From the NCBI RefSeq assembly GCF_040939785.1, contig NZ_CP162553.1, positions 6,715,001 to 6,779,000 on the forward strand: a DNA stretch of 64,000 bases, in the 5' to 3' direction. This document shows positions 36,709 through 46,528 of the stretch, piece by piece (position 1 is the first letter of the stretch; every line of letters starts with the position of its first letter). The stretch is from Bradyrhizobium lupini (GTDB taxonomy: Bacteria > Pseudomonadota > Alphaproteobacteria > Rhizobiales > Xanthobacteraceae). The translations under genes were made by a program, and so were the position numbers. Below the pieces are notes generated by a model that did not search any database, was not told where the DNA came from, and saw nothing but the letters and a program-made list of their open reading frames with translations.

Positions 36709-37884
36709 ATGATTGTTCGGCAGTTCATCAATTGGATCAGGACGGCGCCCGCCGGCGAGCGGGCCGAGGCGACGCGGGCGCTGGCCCGGGCCTGGCTGAT
36801 CTCAGACCTTTCCCATGACGACCGTATTGCCGCTGAAGGCGCGCTTCTGATGCTGCTTGACGATCCCTCGCCGCTGGTGCGGCAGGCGATGGCCGAGGCG
36901 TTTGCGCGCAGTACCGAGGCACCGGCGTCGATCGTGCGGGCGCTGTCGGCGGACCAGCCGACCGTCGCGCTGTCCGTGCTCGAACATTCTCCGCTGCTGA
37001 TCGACGCCGATCTCGTCGACATCGTCGCGACCGGCAACGACGAGGTGCAGTGCGCGGTCGCCCGCCGCATCGCGCTGCCGGTATCGGTCTGCGCCGCCAT
37101 TGCCGAAGTCGGCTGCGCGGCGGCAGCGCTTGAGCTGATCGAAAATCCTCATGCCGAGCTTGCGCCCTTCTCCTGGGATCGCATCGTCGAGCGTCACGGC
37201 CATCTCGCCGCGATCCGCGAGGCGATGCTGGTGCTGGAGGATCTGCCGTCTGCCACGCGCGCCGCGCTGGTGGCCAAACTCTCGGAGACGCTGGCCCAAT
37301 TCGTCGTAGCCCGGAACTGGCTGACTGCCGACCGCGCCGAGCGCATCGCGACCGAGGCGCGCGACCGCTCCACCATGAACATTGCGGCGCGCTCGCGCGG
37401 CGAAGACATGGAAGGGCTTGTTCGGCACCTGCGCATCACCGGCCAGCTCACCGCGGGTCTCATTCTGCGCGCGCTGCTGTCGAGCAATCTCGACCTGTTC
37501 GATGCGGCGCTGGCTGAGCTCGCCGAGCTGCCGCTGGCGCGCGTGTCCGCGCTGCTGCACGATCGCGGCGGCAACAGCCTGCACGCGCTGCTCCGCCGCG
37601 CCGGGCTTCCCGAGGCGACGTTTGCAGCCTTCCAGGTCGCGCTCGATGCCTGCCACGAGCAGGGCTTCGTCGACAGCGACGACAATGCAGCGAGGCTGCG
37701 CCGCCGCATGGTCGAGCGCGTGCTCACCCATTGCGAGACCGACCGCGGCGCGACCGAGCCGCTGATGGTCCTGCTCCGCCGCTTCGCCACCGAATCCGCG
37801 CGCGAAGAGGCAAGGCTGTTCTGCGACGAGCTGGTCGCGGACGAGAAGGTTGATCCGGTCTATGACGATCTGATTGCGGCGTAA
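36709..37884 (+). CDS. DUF2336 domain protein (HEAT-like)
   Basis: 391 residues of nearly continuous alpha-helical repeats. The opening VRQFINWIRTAPAGERAEATRALA and the block LLMLLDDPSPLVRQAMAEAFA match DUF2336, a family of alphaproteobacterial proteins with HEAT-like repeats. Some members are found with c-di-GMP or cell-cycle proteins. No enzyme motif. It precedes, on the other strand, an Hpt protein and a receiver protein, which suggests a signalling locus. Confidence 0.83.
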   Translation: MIVRQFINWIRTAPAGERAEATRALARAWLISDLSHDDRIAAEGALLMLLDDPSPLVRQAMAEAFARSTEAPASIVRALSADQPTVALSVLEHSPLLIDADLVDIVATGNDEVQCAVARRIALPVSVCAAIAEVGCAAAALELIENPHAELAPFSWDRIVERHGHLAAIREAMLVLEDLPSATRAALVAKLSETLAQFVVARNWLTADRAERIATEARDRSTMNIAARSRGEDMEGLVRHLRITGQLTAGLILRALLSSNLDLFDAALAELAELPLARVSALLHDRGGNSLHALLRRAGLPEATFAAFQVALDACHEQGFVDSDDNAARLRRRMVERVLTHCETDRGATEPLMVLLRRFATESAREEARLFCDELVADEKVDPVYDDLIAA

Positions 37885-37892
37885 CGAGACGT

Positions 37893-37985
37893 GTAGGGTG
37901 GGCAAAAGGCGCATTGCGCCGTGCCCACCGTCTCTCCGCACAATTCATGTCGATTGGTGGGCACGCTTCGCTTTGCCCACCCTAC
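37893..37985. repeat. REP-like palindromic repeat, family D
   Basis: GTAGGGTGGGCAAAAGGCGC at the left end, and at the right GCTTCGCTTTGCCCACCCTAC inverted, with the inner GTGCCCACC / GGTGGGCAC pair. This GTAGGGTGGGCAAA family is a common Bradyrhizobium intergenic repeat by my memory. It lies between two convergent genes. Confidence 0.72.
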
Positions 37986-38006
37986 AACACCTCGCGAACG
38001 GCGAAG

Positions 38007-38585
38007 CTACCCCGCCGGCGCGATACTCGGTGCCAGGATCACCTCGAGATGCTCGGGGCGATCGCGGTTGGCGTCGGCGAGATAGTCGTCGGCGACCTTG
38101 CGCAGGCGCCGGTTGAGTTCGGCGGAGACGCTGATGCTGTCGAGCTTCGTGTTCTCGTGCACGATGGCAAGGATGGCGTTGATGTGGTGCGTGAACAGCT
38201 CGGCCGGTACCTTTTCGAGATCGGGCGCGTGCTCGATGACGCGGCACAGGCTCTCGGCTACGCCCGCCGCCGCCGGATAGCCGAAAGTCGCGGCATCGCC
38301 CTTGATGTCGTGCGCGGCGCGAAACAACTCGTCGCGCCTGTCCTTGCTGAAGCCGTCGTGCCGGATGGCGACGTAGGCGGCCGACAGCCGGTTGATCTCG
38401 GTCGCCATCCAGTCCTTGAACTCGCCAGCAAGGCCCGCGAGCGCCTGTTCGGCGCGGCCGATCGGATCGTCCATGTCTTTGTCTTCGACGCGGCGCAGGA
38501 CCGACCGCAGCGGGTTGGGCTGCGTGATGATTTGATGCGTGGCGAAGGCCGTGATCTCGATGTCTCTTGCGCTGTTCTTCGCCAT
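38007..38585 (-). CDS. Hpt domain protein
   Basis: 192 residues from the ATG at 38585. The phosphoacceptor His92 lies in ELFRAAHDIKGDAATFGYPA, a clear Hpt motif, within a four-helix bundle of about residues 60-150. It has no kinase or receiver domain. Such proteins relay phosphate between hybrid kinases and response regulators. Its neighbour, 31 bp upstream on the same strand, is a receiver protein, so the two probably form a relay. Confidence 0.87.
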   Translation of the reverse strand: MAKNSARDIEITAFATHQIITQPNPLRSVLRRVEDKDMDDPIGRAEQALAGLAGEFKDWMATEINRLSAAYVAIRHDGFSKDRRDELFRAAHDIKGDAATFGYPAAAGVAESLCRVIEHAPDLEKVPAELFTHHINAILAIVHENTKLDSISVSAELNRRLRKVADDYLADANRDRPEHLEVILAPSIAPAG

Positions 38586-38616
38586 GATATCGGCCTCGAT
38601 CGTGAGAGACGTTGCG

Positions 38617-39162
38617 CTAGATGGAGGAGCGGGCCTTGTCGAGCAGCGAGGGTTGCTGCAGCACCTCGTGCTTTTCGCCGACGCGGCGCTCGGGGCCCAT
38701 ATAGGCTGAGTTGATGTTGCGGCGGCGGTCCGGGCCGAAATAGGTCTTGGTCTTGATGAAGGGGCGGGGACTGGCGACCACGTTGAGGATGCGCTGGTAG
38801 AGCCCCTTGGCCGAGATCGGCTTGGCCAGGAATTCGGTGACGCCGGCATCGCGCGCCACCGTGACGCGGCGCTTCTCGGAATGGCCGGTCAGCATGATGA
38901 TCGGCGCGTAGGGATTGCCCTTGGATTCCGGCTGCCGGATCATCTGCGCCAGCTCGAGCCCATCGAAGATCGGCATCGCCCAGTCGGTGATGACGATGTC
39001 GGGCACGTAATGGCTGTACATTTCCAGCGCCGTGGCCCCGTCCTCGGCCTCGTAGACTTCACGCGCGCCAAAGGAATGCAGCAGCGTCCGCAGGATGCGG
39101 CGCATGTGCGGATTGTCGTCGCAGACGAGGAAACGCAGCTTGTTGAAATCGATGCGGAACAT
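38617..39162 (-). CDS. Stand-alone response regulator receiver protein
   Basis: 181 residues. A full receiver domain: acidic pair Asp15-Asp16, phosphoacceptor Asp60 (IVITDWAMP), Thr92 (LTGHS) and Lys114 (LAKPIS). The C-terminal tail (about 50 residues) includes YFGPDRRRNINSAYMGPERR, a motif seen in CheY-like proteins of Rhizobiales and of unknown role. It is probably phosphorylated through the Hpt protein next to it. There is no DNA-binding or enzyme output domain. Confidence 0.9.
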   Translation of the reverse strand: MFRIDFNKLRFLVCDDNPHMRRILRTLLHSFGAREVYEAEDGATALEMYSHYVPDIVITDWAMPIFDGLELAQMIRQPESKGNPYAPIIMLTGHSEKRRVTVARDAGVTEFLAKPISAKGLYQRILNVVASPRPFIKTKTYFGPDRRRNINSAYMGPERRVGEKHEVLQQPSLLDKARSSI

Positions 39163-39249
39163 GGAGCCCGGGCCGAAGTGGTCAACTTTCGTTAACCATA
39201 TCTCGCCGGGGGTTAATGAAGGGTTGCGATCGGCAGTCCGGCGGGCGGC

Positions 39250-40029
39250 TCAGGAGCCGAACTGTTCGCGCAGAATGCGCTCTTCCAGGCTGTGACCGGG
39301 GTCGAACAGCATGCGCATCGAGATGGTCTTGTCGGACAGCACCTCGACGCGGCGAACATCGCGCACCTCGTCGTGGTCGGCGACCGCCGCCACGGGGCGC
39401 TTGTCGCCCTCCAGCACCTCAATCACGACATAAGCCGTGTTCGGCAGCAGCGCGCCGCGCCAGCGTCGTGGGCGGAAGGCGCTGATCGGCGTCAGCGCCA
39501 GCAGCGCGGCGTTGATCGGCAGGATCGGTCCTTGGGCGGACAGATTGTAGGCGGTCGAGCCGGCTGGCGTTGCCACCATGATGCCGTCGGCGATCAGCTC
39601 GGACATGCGCTCGCGCTCGTCGATCAGGATCCGCAGGCGCGCGGCCTGGTAGGTCTGCCGGAACAGGGCGACCTCGTTGATGGCGTGATGCAGGTGGACG
39701 CGGTCGTTGGCATCGGTCGCGCGCATCAGGAGGGGGTGGATTTCTGATTCCTGCGCCGCCTCGAGGCGGGCTCGAAGATCGACGGTCGAGTACTCGTTCA
39801 TCAGGAAGCCGACGGTGCCGCGGTGCATGCCGTAGATCGGCTTGCCCGTATGCATGTGCTGATGCAGCGTCTGGAGCATGAGCCCGTCGCCGCCGAGTGC
39901 GACCACGATGTCGGCGTCCTTCGGATCGCAATTGCCGAAGTCCCTGGTGAGCTGGCCGAAGGCGGCTTGCGCCTCGCTGCTCGGGCTGGCGACGAAGGCG
40001 ATCTGGTCGTATCGCGCTGGCTTGGTCAT
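39250..40029 (-). CDS. nadK: NAD kinase
   Basis: 259 residues from the ATG at 40029; a much longer open frame upstream to 42330 is only an antisense shadow. The glycine-rich GGDG motif is at 46-49, with NEVALFR and [16 protein letters not shown] as the other conserved nucleotide-binding parts. It phosphorylates NAD+ to NADP+ in the cytoplasm. The gene is transcribed alone. Confidence 0.93.
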   Translation of the reverse strand: MTKPARYDQIAFVASPSSEAQAAFGQLTRDFGNCDPKDADIVVALGGDGLMLQTLHQHMHTGKPIYGMHRGTVGFLMNEYSTVDLRARLEAAQESEIHPLLMRATDANDRVHLHHAINEVALFRQTYQAARLRILIDERERMSELIADGIMVATPAGSTAYNLSAQGPILPINAALLALTPISAFRPRRWRGALLPNTAYVVIEVLEGDKRPVAAVADHDEVRDVRRVEVLSDKTISMRMLFDPGHSLEERILREQFGS

Positions 40030-40284
40030 GGTTTCCGGGCAGGGCCGCTGGCTCGAGAAAGTTCCGCCGGGCTCGTCTAACGATCTCGACCCCGATTGTC
40101 GAGGATGACCACCCTTCACAGCAGTCCGGCAACTGCCCATTCCGATTTGAGGATGAAACCGGGTCGATTTGTGGCCCACCGGGCTCTTCAGGCGCCGCCG
40201 GAGCCATGATCCCCCAAACCGTCGCAATTCCGCGCTAGCCTTGCGGTCCGCACCGGTGGTCGTCGCCGGGCAGGGAGAACGACC

Positions 40285-41850
40285 ATGAATATGAATATGC
40301 CGGTGCTCCGCTGTGCGACCCTGGTGCTGGCGGTATCGGCATTCGCGCTCGCAGGATTGGCGCGCGCCGACGATCCGCCGCAGCCGCGCGCCGAGGCGGC
40401 AGCGCCAGCCGGACAGAAGGGCGGGCGCGGCGGCGCACAAAGCGCGTCGCAGAATGCATCGCCATCCGCCGAGCCGCACCGTCTTCCGTCGGATTCGACC
40501 ACGAAGCAGAAACTCGATCTTCCCGGCCGCAGCCTCAATTTCGCAGCGACCGCTGGTTCGATCCGCGTGTTCGACGGCAAGGGTGAGCCGGTGGCCGACA
40601 TCGCCTATACATCCTATGAGCTCGACGGCGCAGACCGTGCGACGCGCCCGGTGACGTTCCTGTTCAATGGCGGGCCCGGTGCGTCGTCGGCATGGCTCCA
40701 GTTCGGCGCGGCCGGGCCGTGGCGGCTGCCGCTCGATGGCGAAGCGCTGTCGCCGTCCGCCTCGCCCGAGGTGAAGCCGAACGCGGAGACCTGGCTCGAT
40801 TTCACCGATCTCGTCTTCATCGACCCCGTCAGCACCGGCTACAGCCGCTTCGTCGCGACCGGCGATGACGCGCGCAAATCGTTCTACTCCGTCGACGGCG
40901 ACGTCAATTCGCTCGCGTTGGTGATCCGCCGCTGGCTCGAGAAGCACGACCGGCTGACCTCGCCGAAATACGTCGCCGGCGAAAGCTATGGCGGCATTCG
41001 CGGGCCGAAGGTGGTGCGGCAGTTGCAGCTCCAGCACGGCGTCGGCGTCAGGGGATTGATCCTGGTGTCGCCGCTCCTGGACTTCCGCGAATTCACCGGC
41101 ACCAGCCTCCTGCAATATGTCGCGACGCTGCCGAGCTATGTGGCGGTGGCGCGCGAGGCGAAAGGCCCGGTCAAGCGCGCCGATCTCGCCGACGTCGAGG
41201 CTTACGCACGCGGCGAATTCCTGGCCGACCTCGTCAAGGGCGAGGCGGACAAGGAGGCCACCAATCGTCTTGCCGACAAGGTCGCCGAGCTCACCGGCAT
41301 CGACCAGGCGGTGAGCCGTCGGCTTGCCGGCCGCTTCGACGTCGGCGAATTCCGCCGCGAATTCGACCGCAAGAACGGCAAGGTGACGGGGCGCTACGAT
41401 GGCTCGGTACGCGGCCTTGATCCCTATCCGGATTCGAGCAGCTCGCGGTTCGGTGATCCCTCCGGCGATGCGCTGCAGGCGCCGCTGACGAGTGCGGCGG
41501 TTGACCTGTTGACACACAAGCTCAACTGGCGGCCCGACGGCTCCTACGAGGTGTTGAACGGCGCCGTCGAAGGCCATTGGGATTTCGGCCGCGGCATCAA
41601 CCCGCCGCAGTCGGTCTCCGAGCTGCGCCAGATCCTCGCCACGGATGCGAAGCTGAACGTGCTGGTCGCGCACGGCCTGTTCGATCTCGCCACCCCCTAT
41701 TTCGGATCGAAGCGGGTGCTCGACCAGTTGCCGGCCTTCGCAACGCAGCGGGTCAAGTTCGTGGTCTATCCCGGCGGCCACATGTTCTATTCGCGCGACG
41801 GCTCGCGGCAGGCTCTTCGGAGCGAAGTCGAGACTCTCATTCGGGAGTAG
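40285..41850 (+). CDS. S10 family serine carboxypeptidase, exported
   Basis: 521 residues with a signal peptide of about 28 residues and a charged/Ala linker to about 65. Catalytic triad of the alpha/beta-hydrolase S10 family: Ser234 (GESYGG), Asp467 ([10 protein letters not shown]) and His499 (PGGHMFY). The oxyanion and substrate region NGGPGASS is at 128-135. Such enzymes release C-terminal residues from peptides at acid pH; bacterial members are periplasmic. It overlaps the convergent serine hydrolase by 14 bases. Confidence 0.9.
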   Translation: MNMNMPVLRCATLVLAVSAFALAGLARADDPPQPRAEAAAPAGQKGGRGGAQSASQNASPSAEPHRLPSDSTTKQKLDLPGRSLNFAATAGSIRVFDGKGEPVADIAYTSYELDGADRATRPVTFLFNGGPGASSAWLQFGAAGPWRLPLDGEALSPSASPEVKPNAETWLDFTDLVFIDPVSTGYSRFVATGDDARKSFYSVDGDVNSLALVIRRWLEKHDRLTSPKYVAGESYGGIRGPKVVRQLQLQHGVGVRGLILVSPLLDFREFTGTSLLQYVATLPSYVAVAREAKGPVKRADLADVEAYARGEFLADLVKGEADKEATNRLADKVAELTGIDQAVSRRLAGRFDVGEFRREFDRKNGKVTGRYDGSVRGLDPYPDSSSSRFGDPSGDALQAPLTSAAVDLLTHKLNWRPDGSYEVLNGAVEGHWDFGRGINPPQSVSELRQILATDAKLNVLVAHGLFDLATPYFGSKRVLDQLPAFATQRVKFVVYPGGHMFYSRDGSRQALRSEVETLIRE

Positions 41851-43225
41851 CCCGTCGCTTGCGCGGCTTGTATCTTCGTCCGATCTCACGCGCCACGACG
41901 GCCGCAGGCTTGATGTTGGCGCCCGCGATCCAGACGTCACTGACCTTGCCGCGCTTGTCGCGGACGCGGCGCACCGGCTCGCCGTGGCTGGAGTAACCGG
42001 CGGCCCAGGCGAGCTTGCCGGTGTCGCGGCCGGTGACCTCGATCTCGGCGGCGTCCATGAACGGGTTGTTGAACTGGGGATTGGCGACCAGCACGCGGTT
42101 GCCGACCGGCACGAGGTCGTTCGCGCCCCAGATGGTCCACCAACGGCCGGTCCAGTCGCGCACGCGGCGGTCGGGTGCACCATGGGACTGGAAGACGCGC
42201 AGGATCTGCATCGCGCCGTCCATCCAGAACGGGGCCGCGCCGTCGATGGAGTTGCTGAGGATGCTGATCGCGAGCTCGCAAGCGGGGATGGAGCAGGTCC
42301 TGGAGATGTAACCTTGAAAGCCGCCGCCATGGCCCAACCAATCCCAGCCGTCGGTTTTGCCGGCGTTGACGCCGAGGCCGTAATAGGCCTCGAAGCTTTG
42401 CGGCACGCGCCAATGGTTTCGCGTCATCTCGCGGCGGCTTGCGACCGATAGCACGCTCTTTTTCGCATTGGGCGCGAGCTGCGCGTAGAAGCGGGCGGTA
42501 TCGGCGGCGGTCGCGATGAAGCCGGCGGCGGAGGCCATCGCGTGCGCGGGATTGTCGCCGGGGATCACGCATCGCTCTCCGTACGGCAGCTTGCGAGTGT
42601 GGCCGCGCGCGAACGACGCGCCCTTGGGAAGCGGCGCGTCCGGCTCGGTCTCGCGCAGGCCCGCAGGTTCGATGATCTCGCGCTTGATCCAGACCGGGTA
42701 GGGCTCCTTCGTCACGGCCTCGATGACGAGACCGATCAGCCCAAAGCCGTGATTGGAATATTTGAAGCGTGTGCCCGGCTCGATTACGGTCGGCCGCTTC
42801 AATTCCGCGAGCAGCTCGTTCGCGTCGAGATAGGGACGGCTGTCGATGAACTGGCCGGAATCGGCGCCGTCGCGCGTCAGTCCCGCGGTGTGCGAGAGCA
42901 CTTGCGCAATCGTCGTTTCGGCGACGCGCGGATGCAGGCCGGCGACATGTTGGCCGATGGAATCGTCGAGCCGGAGCTTGCGCTGCTCGCGCAGCTTCAT
43001 GACGCCGGCCGAGGTGAAGCTCTTCGAGTGCGAGGCGATGCGGAAGCGATGGCGCGGGGTGAGCTTCTCGCCGGTGTCGAGATTGGCGAGGCCGAACGCA
43101 TGCTCGGCAACCACCTCGCCGCGATGGACGAAGGCGACCATGACGCCCGGCTGCTGGATTGTGGTGTGCTGGAATTCGATCCAGGAGCCGATGTAGTCGA
43201 TCGCGGATCGCAGCCACTTGTCCAT
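41837..43225 (-). CDS. Serine hydrolase, beta-lactamase-like (class C fold)
   Basis: 462 residues from the ATG at 43225 (43243 is an alternative start). No signal peptide, so probably cytoplasmic. Catalytic Ser65-x-x-Lys68 (SHSK), Tyr156-Ser-Asn158 (KYSNHG) and HGGG ([11 protein letters not shown]) reproduce the class C/EstB triad. The C-terminal region of about 120 residues is an extra domain. Function in peptide or ester hydrolysis is inferred from the fold only. It is convergent with the S10 peptidase, with 14 bases shared. Confidence 0.88.
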   Translation of the reverse strand: MDKWLRSAIDYIGSWIEFQHTTIQQPGVMVAFVHRGEVVAEHAFGLANLDTGEKLTPRHRFRIASHSKSFTSAGVMKLREQRKLRLDDSIGQHVAGLHPRVAETTIAQVLSHTAGLTRDGADSGQFIDSRPYLDANELLAELKRPTVIEPGTRFKYSNHGFGLIGLVIEAVTKEPYPVWIKREIIEPAGLRETEPDAPLPKGASFARGHTRKLPYGERCVIPGDNPAHAMASAAGFIATAADTARFYAQLAPNAKKSVLSVASRREMTRNHWRVPQSFEAYYGLGVNAGKTDGWDWLGHGGGFQGYISRTCSIPACELAISILSNSIDGAAPFWMDGAMQILRVFQSHGAPDRRVRDWTGRWWTIWGANDLVPVGNRVLVANPQFNNPFMDAAEIEVTGRDTGKLAWAAGYSSHGEPVRRVRDKRGKVSDVWIAGANIKPAAVVAREIGRRYKPRKRRATPE

Positions 43226-43279
43226 TGCGCACCGATTTACCAAGAGAGTGTTTGATGCGAGAGGCTAACCGAGAACGCA

Positions 43280-43311
43280 GAACGGGCACAACCCTGAGGT
43301 TGTGCCCGTTC
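43280..43311. terminator. Perfect hairpin downstream of the TPR gene
   Basis: GAACGGGCACAACC (43280-43293) and GGTTGTGCCCGTTC (43298-43311) make a 14-bp perfect stem with a four-base loop, between the beta-lactamase-like gene and the TPR gene. There is no T-run on either side, so it may act as a 3'-end stabiliser or Rho-assisted terminator. Confidence 0.55.
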
Positions 43312-43335
43312 GTCCCATTCGGAGATGCGATGTTC

Positions 43336-43878
43336 TTAATAGACGAGGGTCGCTCCGGTCGGCTTGTCGAGCGCGGCGGCGAGCGAGCGATATTCGGAGC
43401 TGTCGGTGCCGGCGAGCGAGGCGAGCTTGTTCAGGTGATACTGCGCCTGCTCGCGGTTGCCCTGCTCGAGCTGCCAGAGGCCATAATACTGCCAGGTGCG
43501 GACGTGGTTCGGATCGTCCTTCAGCGCGAGCTCGTAATAGACCTTCGACGACTGGTAGTCGCCGAGCTTGCGATAGGAGTAGCCGATCAGATTGGCGACG
43601 TCGGCGACGTCGTCGCGCTTGAGCGACTTCAGCTGGCCGATCGCGCCGGTGTAGTCGTGATTGTCAAAGATCGTGGTGTAGGCGGTGCGATAGGCAGCAA
43701 GGAATTTCGGATCGCTGACCGAGGAGCTCTTCTTCTTGCCCTTCTTGGTCGAGGTGTCGGATTTCGGTGGCGAGGAGGGCTCATCGCTGCCGGCGGCATA
43801 GGCGCTGGTCAGCACCGGAGCCGCTGCCAACGACACGGCGACAAGTCCCGGCACAAGAAGCATTGAGAGTTTGCGCAT
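43336..43878 (-). CDS. Exported TPR protein
   Basis: 180 residues with a signal peptide (VAVSLAAAPVLTSAYAAG) and a Lys/Ser-rich linker to about residue 55. Two or three tetratricopeptide repeats follow (HDYTGAIGQLKSLK, VANLIGYSYRKLGDYQSSK, HVRTWQYYGLWQLEQGN). It is a small periplasmic scaffold protein of unknown partner. It starts at an ATG with the AGTTCTCC reverse (GGAGAAC) as ribosome site. The upstream region at 43879-44120 is shared with a divergent gene. Confidence 0.85.
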   Translation of the reverse strand: MRKLSMLLVPGLVAVSLAAAPVLTSAYAAGSDEPSSPPKSDTSTKKGKKKSSSVSDPKFLAAYRTAYTTIFDNHDYTGAIGQLKSLKRDDVADVANLIGYSYRKLGDYQSSKVYYELALKDDPNHVRTWQYYGLWQLEQGNREQAQYHLNKLASLAGTDSSEYRSLAAALDKPTGATLVY

Positions 43879-43976
43879 ATAAGTTCTCCGGTATGGAACG
43901 TGGCGATCCTACACGATTGCCCAAAGACCGGAACACCCATCAGGCAAAAACATTCCCGGCATCCTGGCCTAGGGCG

Positions 43977-43996
43977 GATGACAAACTTGTCATCCA
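43977..43996. promoter_or_regulatory. Palindromic operator in a divergent promoter region
   Basis: GGATGACAA-AC-TTGTCATCC: nine-base arms, perfect, with a two-base centre. It lies between the TPR gene and the small His-rich protein gene and could control one or both. The regulator is unknown. Confidence 0.5.
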
Positions 43997-44120
43997 GATG
44001 AACGGGAGCCTGCTGTGGGCTTCAGATTGGGTTCAGTGCGAGCCTCCTAGGCTCCAACCTACGATCAAAGGGTTGGCGAGAGGGCGCCCGCCTCAAGATC
44101 CTTCCAAGAGGAGACCAACC

Positions 44121-44495
44121 ATGTTGAAGACCATTTCCGCAGCCTTGCTCGCAGCCTCCGTGATCGCAGCCCCGGCCTTCGCAGCCGAGACCACCACGAC
44201 CACGCCGGTGATCAAGGCAGACCAGAGCCAGACCAAGGTGTCGACCACCGCCGCGAAAGCCGATGCCGGCCTCAAGGCCAACGCCAAGGCTTCGGATGTC
44301 AAGGCTTCGGACGTCAAGGCCGATGCCAAGGTGGACACCAAGTCGAAGGCGATGAACGCCAACGCCGCCGTCACACCGGACGAGCACAAGACCGTGCGCA
44401 AGCATCGCCACCACCACAAGCATCTGTCAGCGAAGAAGTCGCTGAAGACGCAGCCGGACGTGACCAAGCCGGCGACGATGGAGAAGCGCAGCTAA
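44121..44495 (+). CDS. Small exported protein, Ala/Lys-rich with a His cluster
   Basis: 124 residues from the ATG at 44121 with AAGAGGAG upstream. A signal peptide (MLKTISAALLAASVIAAPAFA) is followed by a Lys/Asp/Ala repeat (KASDVKASDVKADAKVD) and a basic end with KHRHHHKHLS. Such HxHHxxH tails can bind metal ions, but no structural motif is established. It may be a stress-induced periplasmic protein. The neighbouring palindrome at 43977 is a likely control element. Confidence 0.75.
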   Translation: MLKTISAALLAASVIAAPAFAAETTTTTPVIKADQSQTKVSTTAAKADAGLKANAKASDVKASDVKADAKVDTKSKAMNANAAVTPDEHKTVRKHRHHHKHLSAKKSLKTQPDVTKPATMEKRS

Positions 44496-44846
44496 CGACT
44501 GAGCCTGCGCGGCGGCGTCCTAGCATTGCCCCGGCCGCCGCGTGAGGAATTCAGGCCCGGCCCGTTCGTCACGCCTTGCGCGAAAGCTCGAGGTGCTGGC
44601 GGCGGGCCGGTATGACCATGCTGAAGCCCGCGAGCAACGTCCCAGATTTGGCGGCCGCAAACAAAACCTCGAAAACAACCCCATGCACAGTAGCGGGTCG
44701 TAGATATATCAATGGTTTAAGGGGTGGCGTATTTGCGGATTTTACAGAATCCGTTTGACTCGTCGGGCAAAACACCTGTAGACATGCATCATTGCAACCT
44801 TGGGGCTGGAACGTCTCCGAGACTGATCGAGCGGAGAGCGTAAGCG

Positions 44847-45281
44847 GTGCGGCGACTAGCGGAACGCGCAGTGAGCTTGGCGTTGATGCTGGCACTGCCG
44901 CTGGCGCTCACGGGATGTTTCGGCAGCGATGGTGACCGTCCAACCCTGATGGAGGGGACCCAGGCCGGAGGTCCACAACCGTTCCCGGATAATTTCCGTG
45001 GCGACACGCTGGCCTTGATGCGCAGCTATCTGAACAATCCCGTCGGCGTGCGTGACGCCAGCATGGCCGAGCCGGCGCAGCGCGAGGTCGGAGGCCGCCA
45101 GTTCTACGTCAGTTGCCTGCACTTCACCCCACGCGAGACCGACGGCACCTACAAGGCCATGAGGGAGCGCGCCGTGATCTTCGTCAACGGCCGGGCGGAC
45201 CGCGTCGTCGATCGCGCGAGCGAGCTGTGCGCGGGCGCGGTTTACGTACCCTTTCCGGAACTTGAAAAGATGACGCGGTAG
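44847..45281 (+). CDS. Lipoprotein of unknown function
   Basis: 144 residues from a GTG at 44847. The type II signal peptide ends with LALTGC, a perfect lipobox (Cys24). After a Gly/Pro linker the body contains RQFYVSCLHFTPRETDGTYK and AVIFVNGRADRVVDRASELC, two Cys that may form a disulphide. I recognise no domain. It sits between the His-rich protein and an outer-membrane barrel, probably on its own transcript. Confidence 0.75.
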   Translation: MRRLAERAVSLALMLALPLALTGCFGSDGDRPTLMEGTQAGGPQPFPDNFRGDTLALMRSYLNNPVGVRDASMAEPAQREVGGRQFYVSCLHFTPRETDGTYKAMRERAVIFVNGRADRVVDRASELCAGAVYVPFPELEKMTR

Positions 45282-45403
45282 CGCAAAGCCCACCTTCATC
45301 GCTTGGTGATAGACAAAGCCAGCCGGAGCTGCCGGATCACATTTCGGGGAGCTTTGAACGGGGTGGTTTCGCGTTGCGACTAATCGTTACGGAAGGTTTT
45401 GTT

Positions 45404-45444
45404 TCCGACGGAAAAAACCGTCGGCACGCGCCTGTCCGACGGAA
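45404..45444. promoter_or_regulatory. Direct repeats and hairpin upstream of the Omp gene
   Basis: TCCGACGGAA occurs twice (45404-45413 and 45435-45444). The first copy also forms an inverted repeat CCGACGG-AAAAAA-CCGTCGG (45405-45424). They lie about 125-165 bases upstream of the Omp25-like gene, where a regulator of this abundant protein could bind. Confidence 0.45.
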
Positions 45445-45567
45445 CAAAATCGCGCTGTTGCCGCTCCGTCACAGTAACGAACGATCAACGTTCCGGCATC
45501 GCCTCGAAGCAACCCAATTCACGCCACGTTGTTTCCTGAGTGTCGAATTGAAAGAACGGGGATAATC

Positions 45568-46275
45568 ATGAAGAGGATTTTGCTGGGCGCGGTTGCCCTG
45601 CTTGCGCTGGCTGCTCCGGCTGCCGCAGCCGACATGCAGGCGCGCACCTACACCAAGGCTCCGGCCTACACGCCGCCGCAGGTGATCTACAACTGGACCG
45701 GCTTCTACATCGGTGGCCATGTCGGCGGCGCCTTTGCCGGTGACAGCAGCTTCCAGTCGAGCGACGCGCGCTTCCTCGGCGGTGTTCAGGGCGGCTTCGA
45801 CTATCAGTTCGCGCCCAATTGGGTCATGGGTGTCGAGGCCCAGTATTCCTGGCTGCCCGCCAACAACGGCGGCGCTACGTTCCCGCTGGGCACGCAGGTG
45901 ACCTCCAATACCGACCAGCTCGGCTCGGTGACCGGTCGCATCGGCTACACCTGGGGACCGGCGCTGCTTTACGCCAAGGGCGGTTATGCCTGGCGCAATG
46001 GCGGTCTTGGCGTCAATGTCGCCGGCGTCCCGCAGCCCTTCACCGCCACTGGCAACAGCAAGGACGGCTATACCGTTGGCGCTGGCCTCGAATACATGTT
46101 CGCGCCGAACTGGTCCGCCAAGGCCGAGTACCAATATTACAACTTCGGCAACACGACGATCACCTCCGGTCCGGCTGACGTCGTCGGCGTCCGCGGCCGG
46201 GAGGACGAGCATACCGTCAAGGTCGGCGTGAATTACCGCTTCGGCTGGGGCGGTCCGGCAGCCTCGCGCTACTGA
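45568..46275 (+). CDS. Outer-membrane beta-barrel protein (Omp25/31-like)
   Basis: 235 residues from the ATG at 45568. Signal peptide MKRILLGAVALLALAAPAAA, then the family start NWTGFYIGGHVGGAF and an alternating-strand barrel ending VGVNYRFGW. Typical repeated motifs are GGFDYQFAPNWVMGVEAQYSW and VGAGLEYMFAPNWSAKAEYQYY. These eight-stranded porin-like proteins fill the outer membrane of Rhizobiales. A strong terminator follows at 46303. Confidence 0.9.
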   Translation: MKRILLGAVALLALAAPAAAADMQARTYTKAPAYTPPQVIYNWTGFYIGGHVGGAFAGDSSFQSSDARFLGGVQGGFDYQFAPNWVMGVEAQYSWLPANNGGATFPLGTQVTSNTDQLGSVTGRIGYTWGPALLYAKGGYAWRNGGLGVNVAGVPQPFTATGNSKDGYTVGAGLEYMFAPNWSAKAEYQYYNFGNTTITSGPADVVGVRGREDEHTVKVGVNYRFGWGGPAASRY

Positions 46276-46302
46276 CGCGCCACCAGCGACCCACGACCTG
46301 AC

Positions 46303-46326
46303 AAAGGCCGGCTCTCGCCGGCCTTT
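46303..46326 (+). terminator. Terminator of the Omp gene
   Basis: AAAGGCCGGC (46303-46312) pairs with GCCGGCCTTT (46317-46326) across TCTC and leads into CGTTTG. It lies 28 bases after the stop of the barrel protein gene. Confidence 0.8.
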
Positions 46327-46528
46327 CGTTTGCCCAGCCCTCGTTCGCAAGTCCTTTGTTTGCATCGCGTCAACCATCTGGCGCGTCATTTGCAGGCAAA
46401 CGTTCTGGCGGGCGCTTTCTCGCGCGCGTCATGGAGCTCGGGTAAAGCAAAAATAATTTTTGCAGCTTACGGAACTCGCGCGCCGGAACGCGTTATATGA
46501 CAATTACCGGGCTGGTGGGACGACGGAC

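Noticed and set aside
39250..42330. A 1026-residue minus-strand frame
   Set aside because: Only the last 259 residues (NAD kinase) have family motifs; the rest is antisense to a clear S10 peptidase gene.
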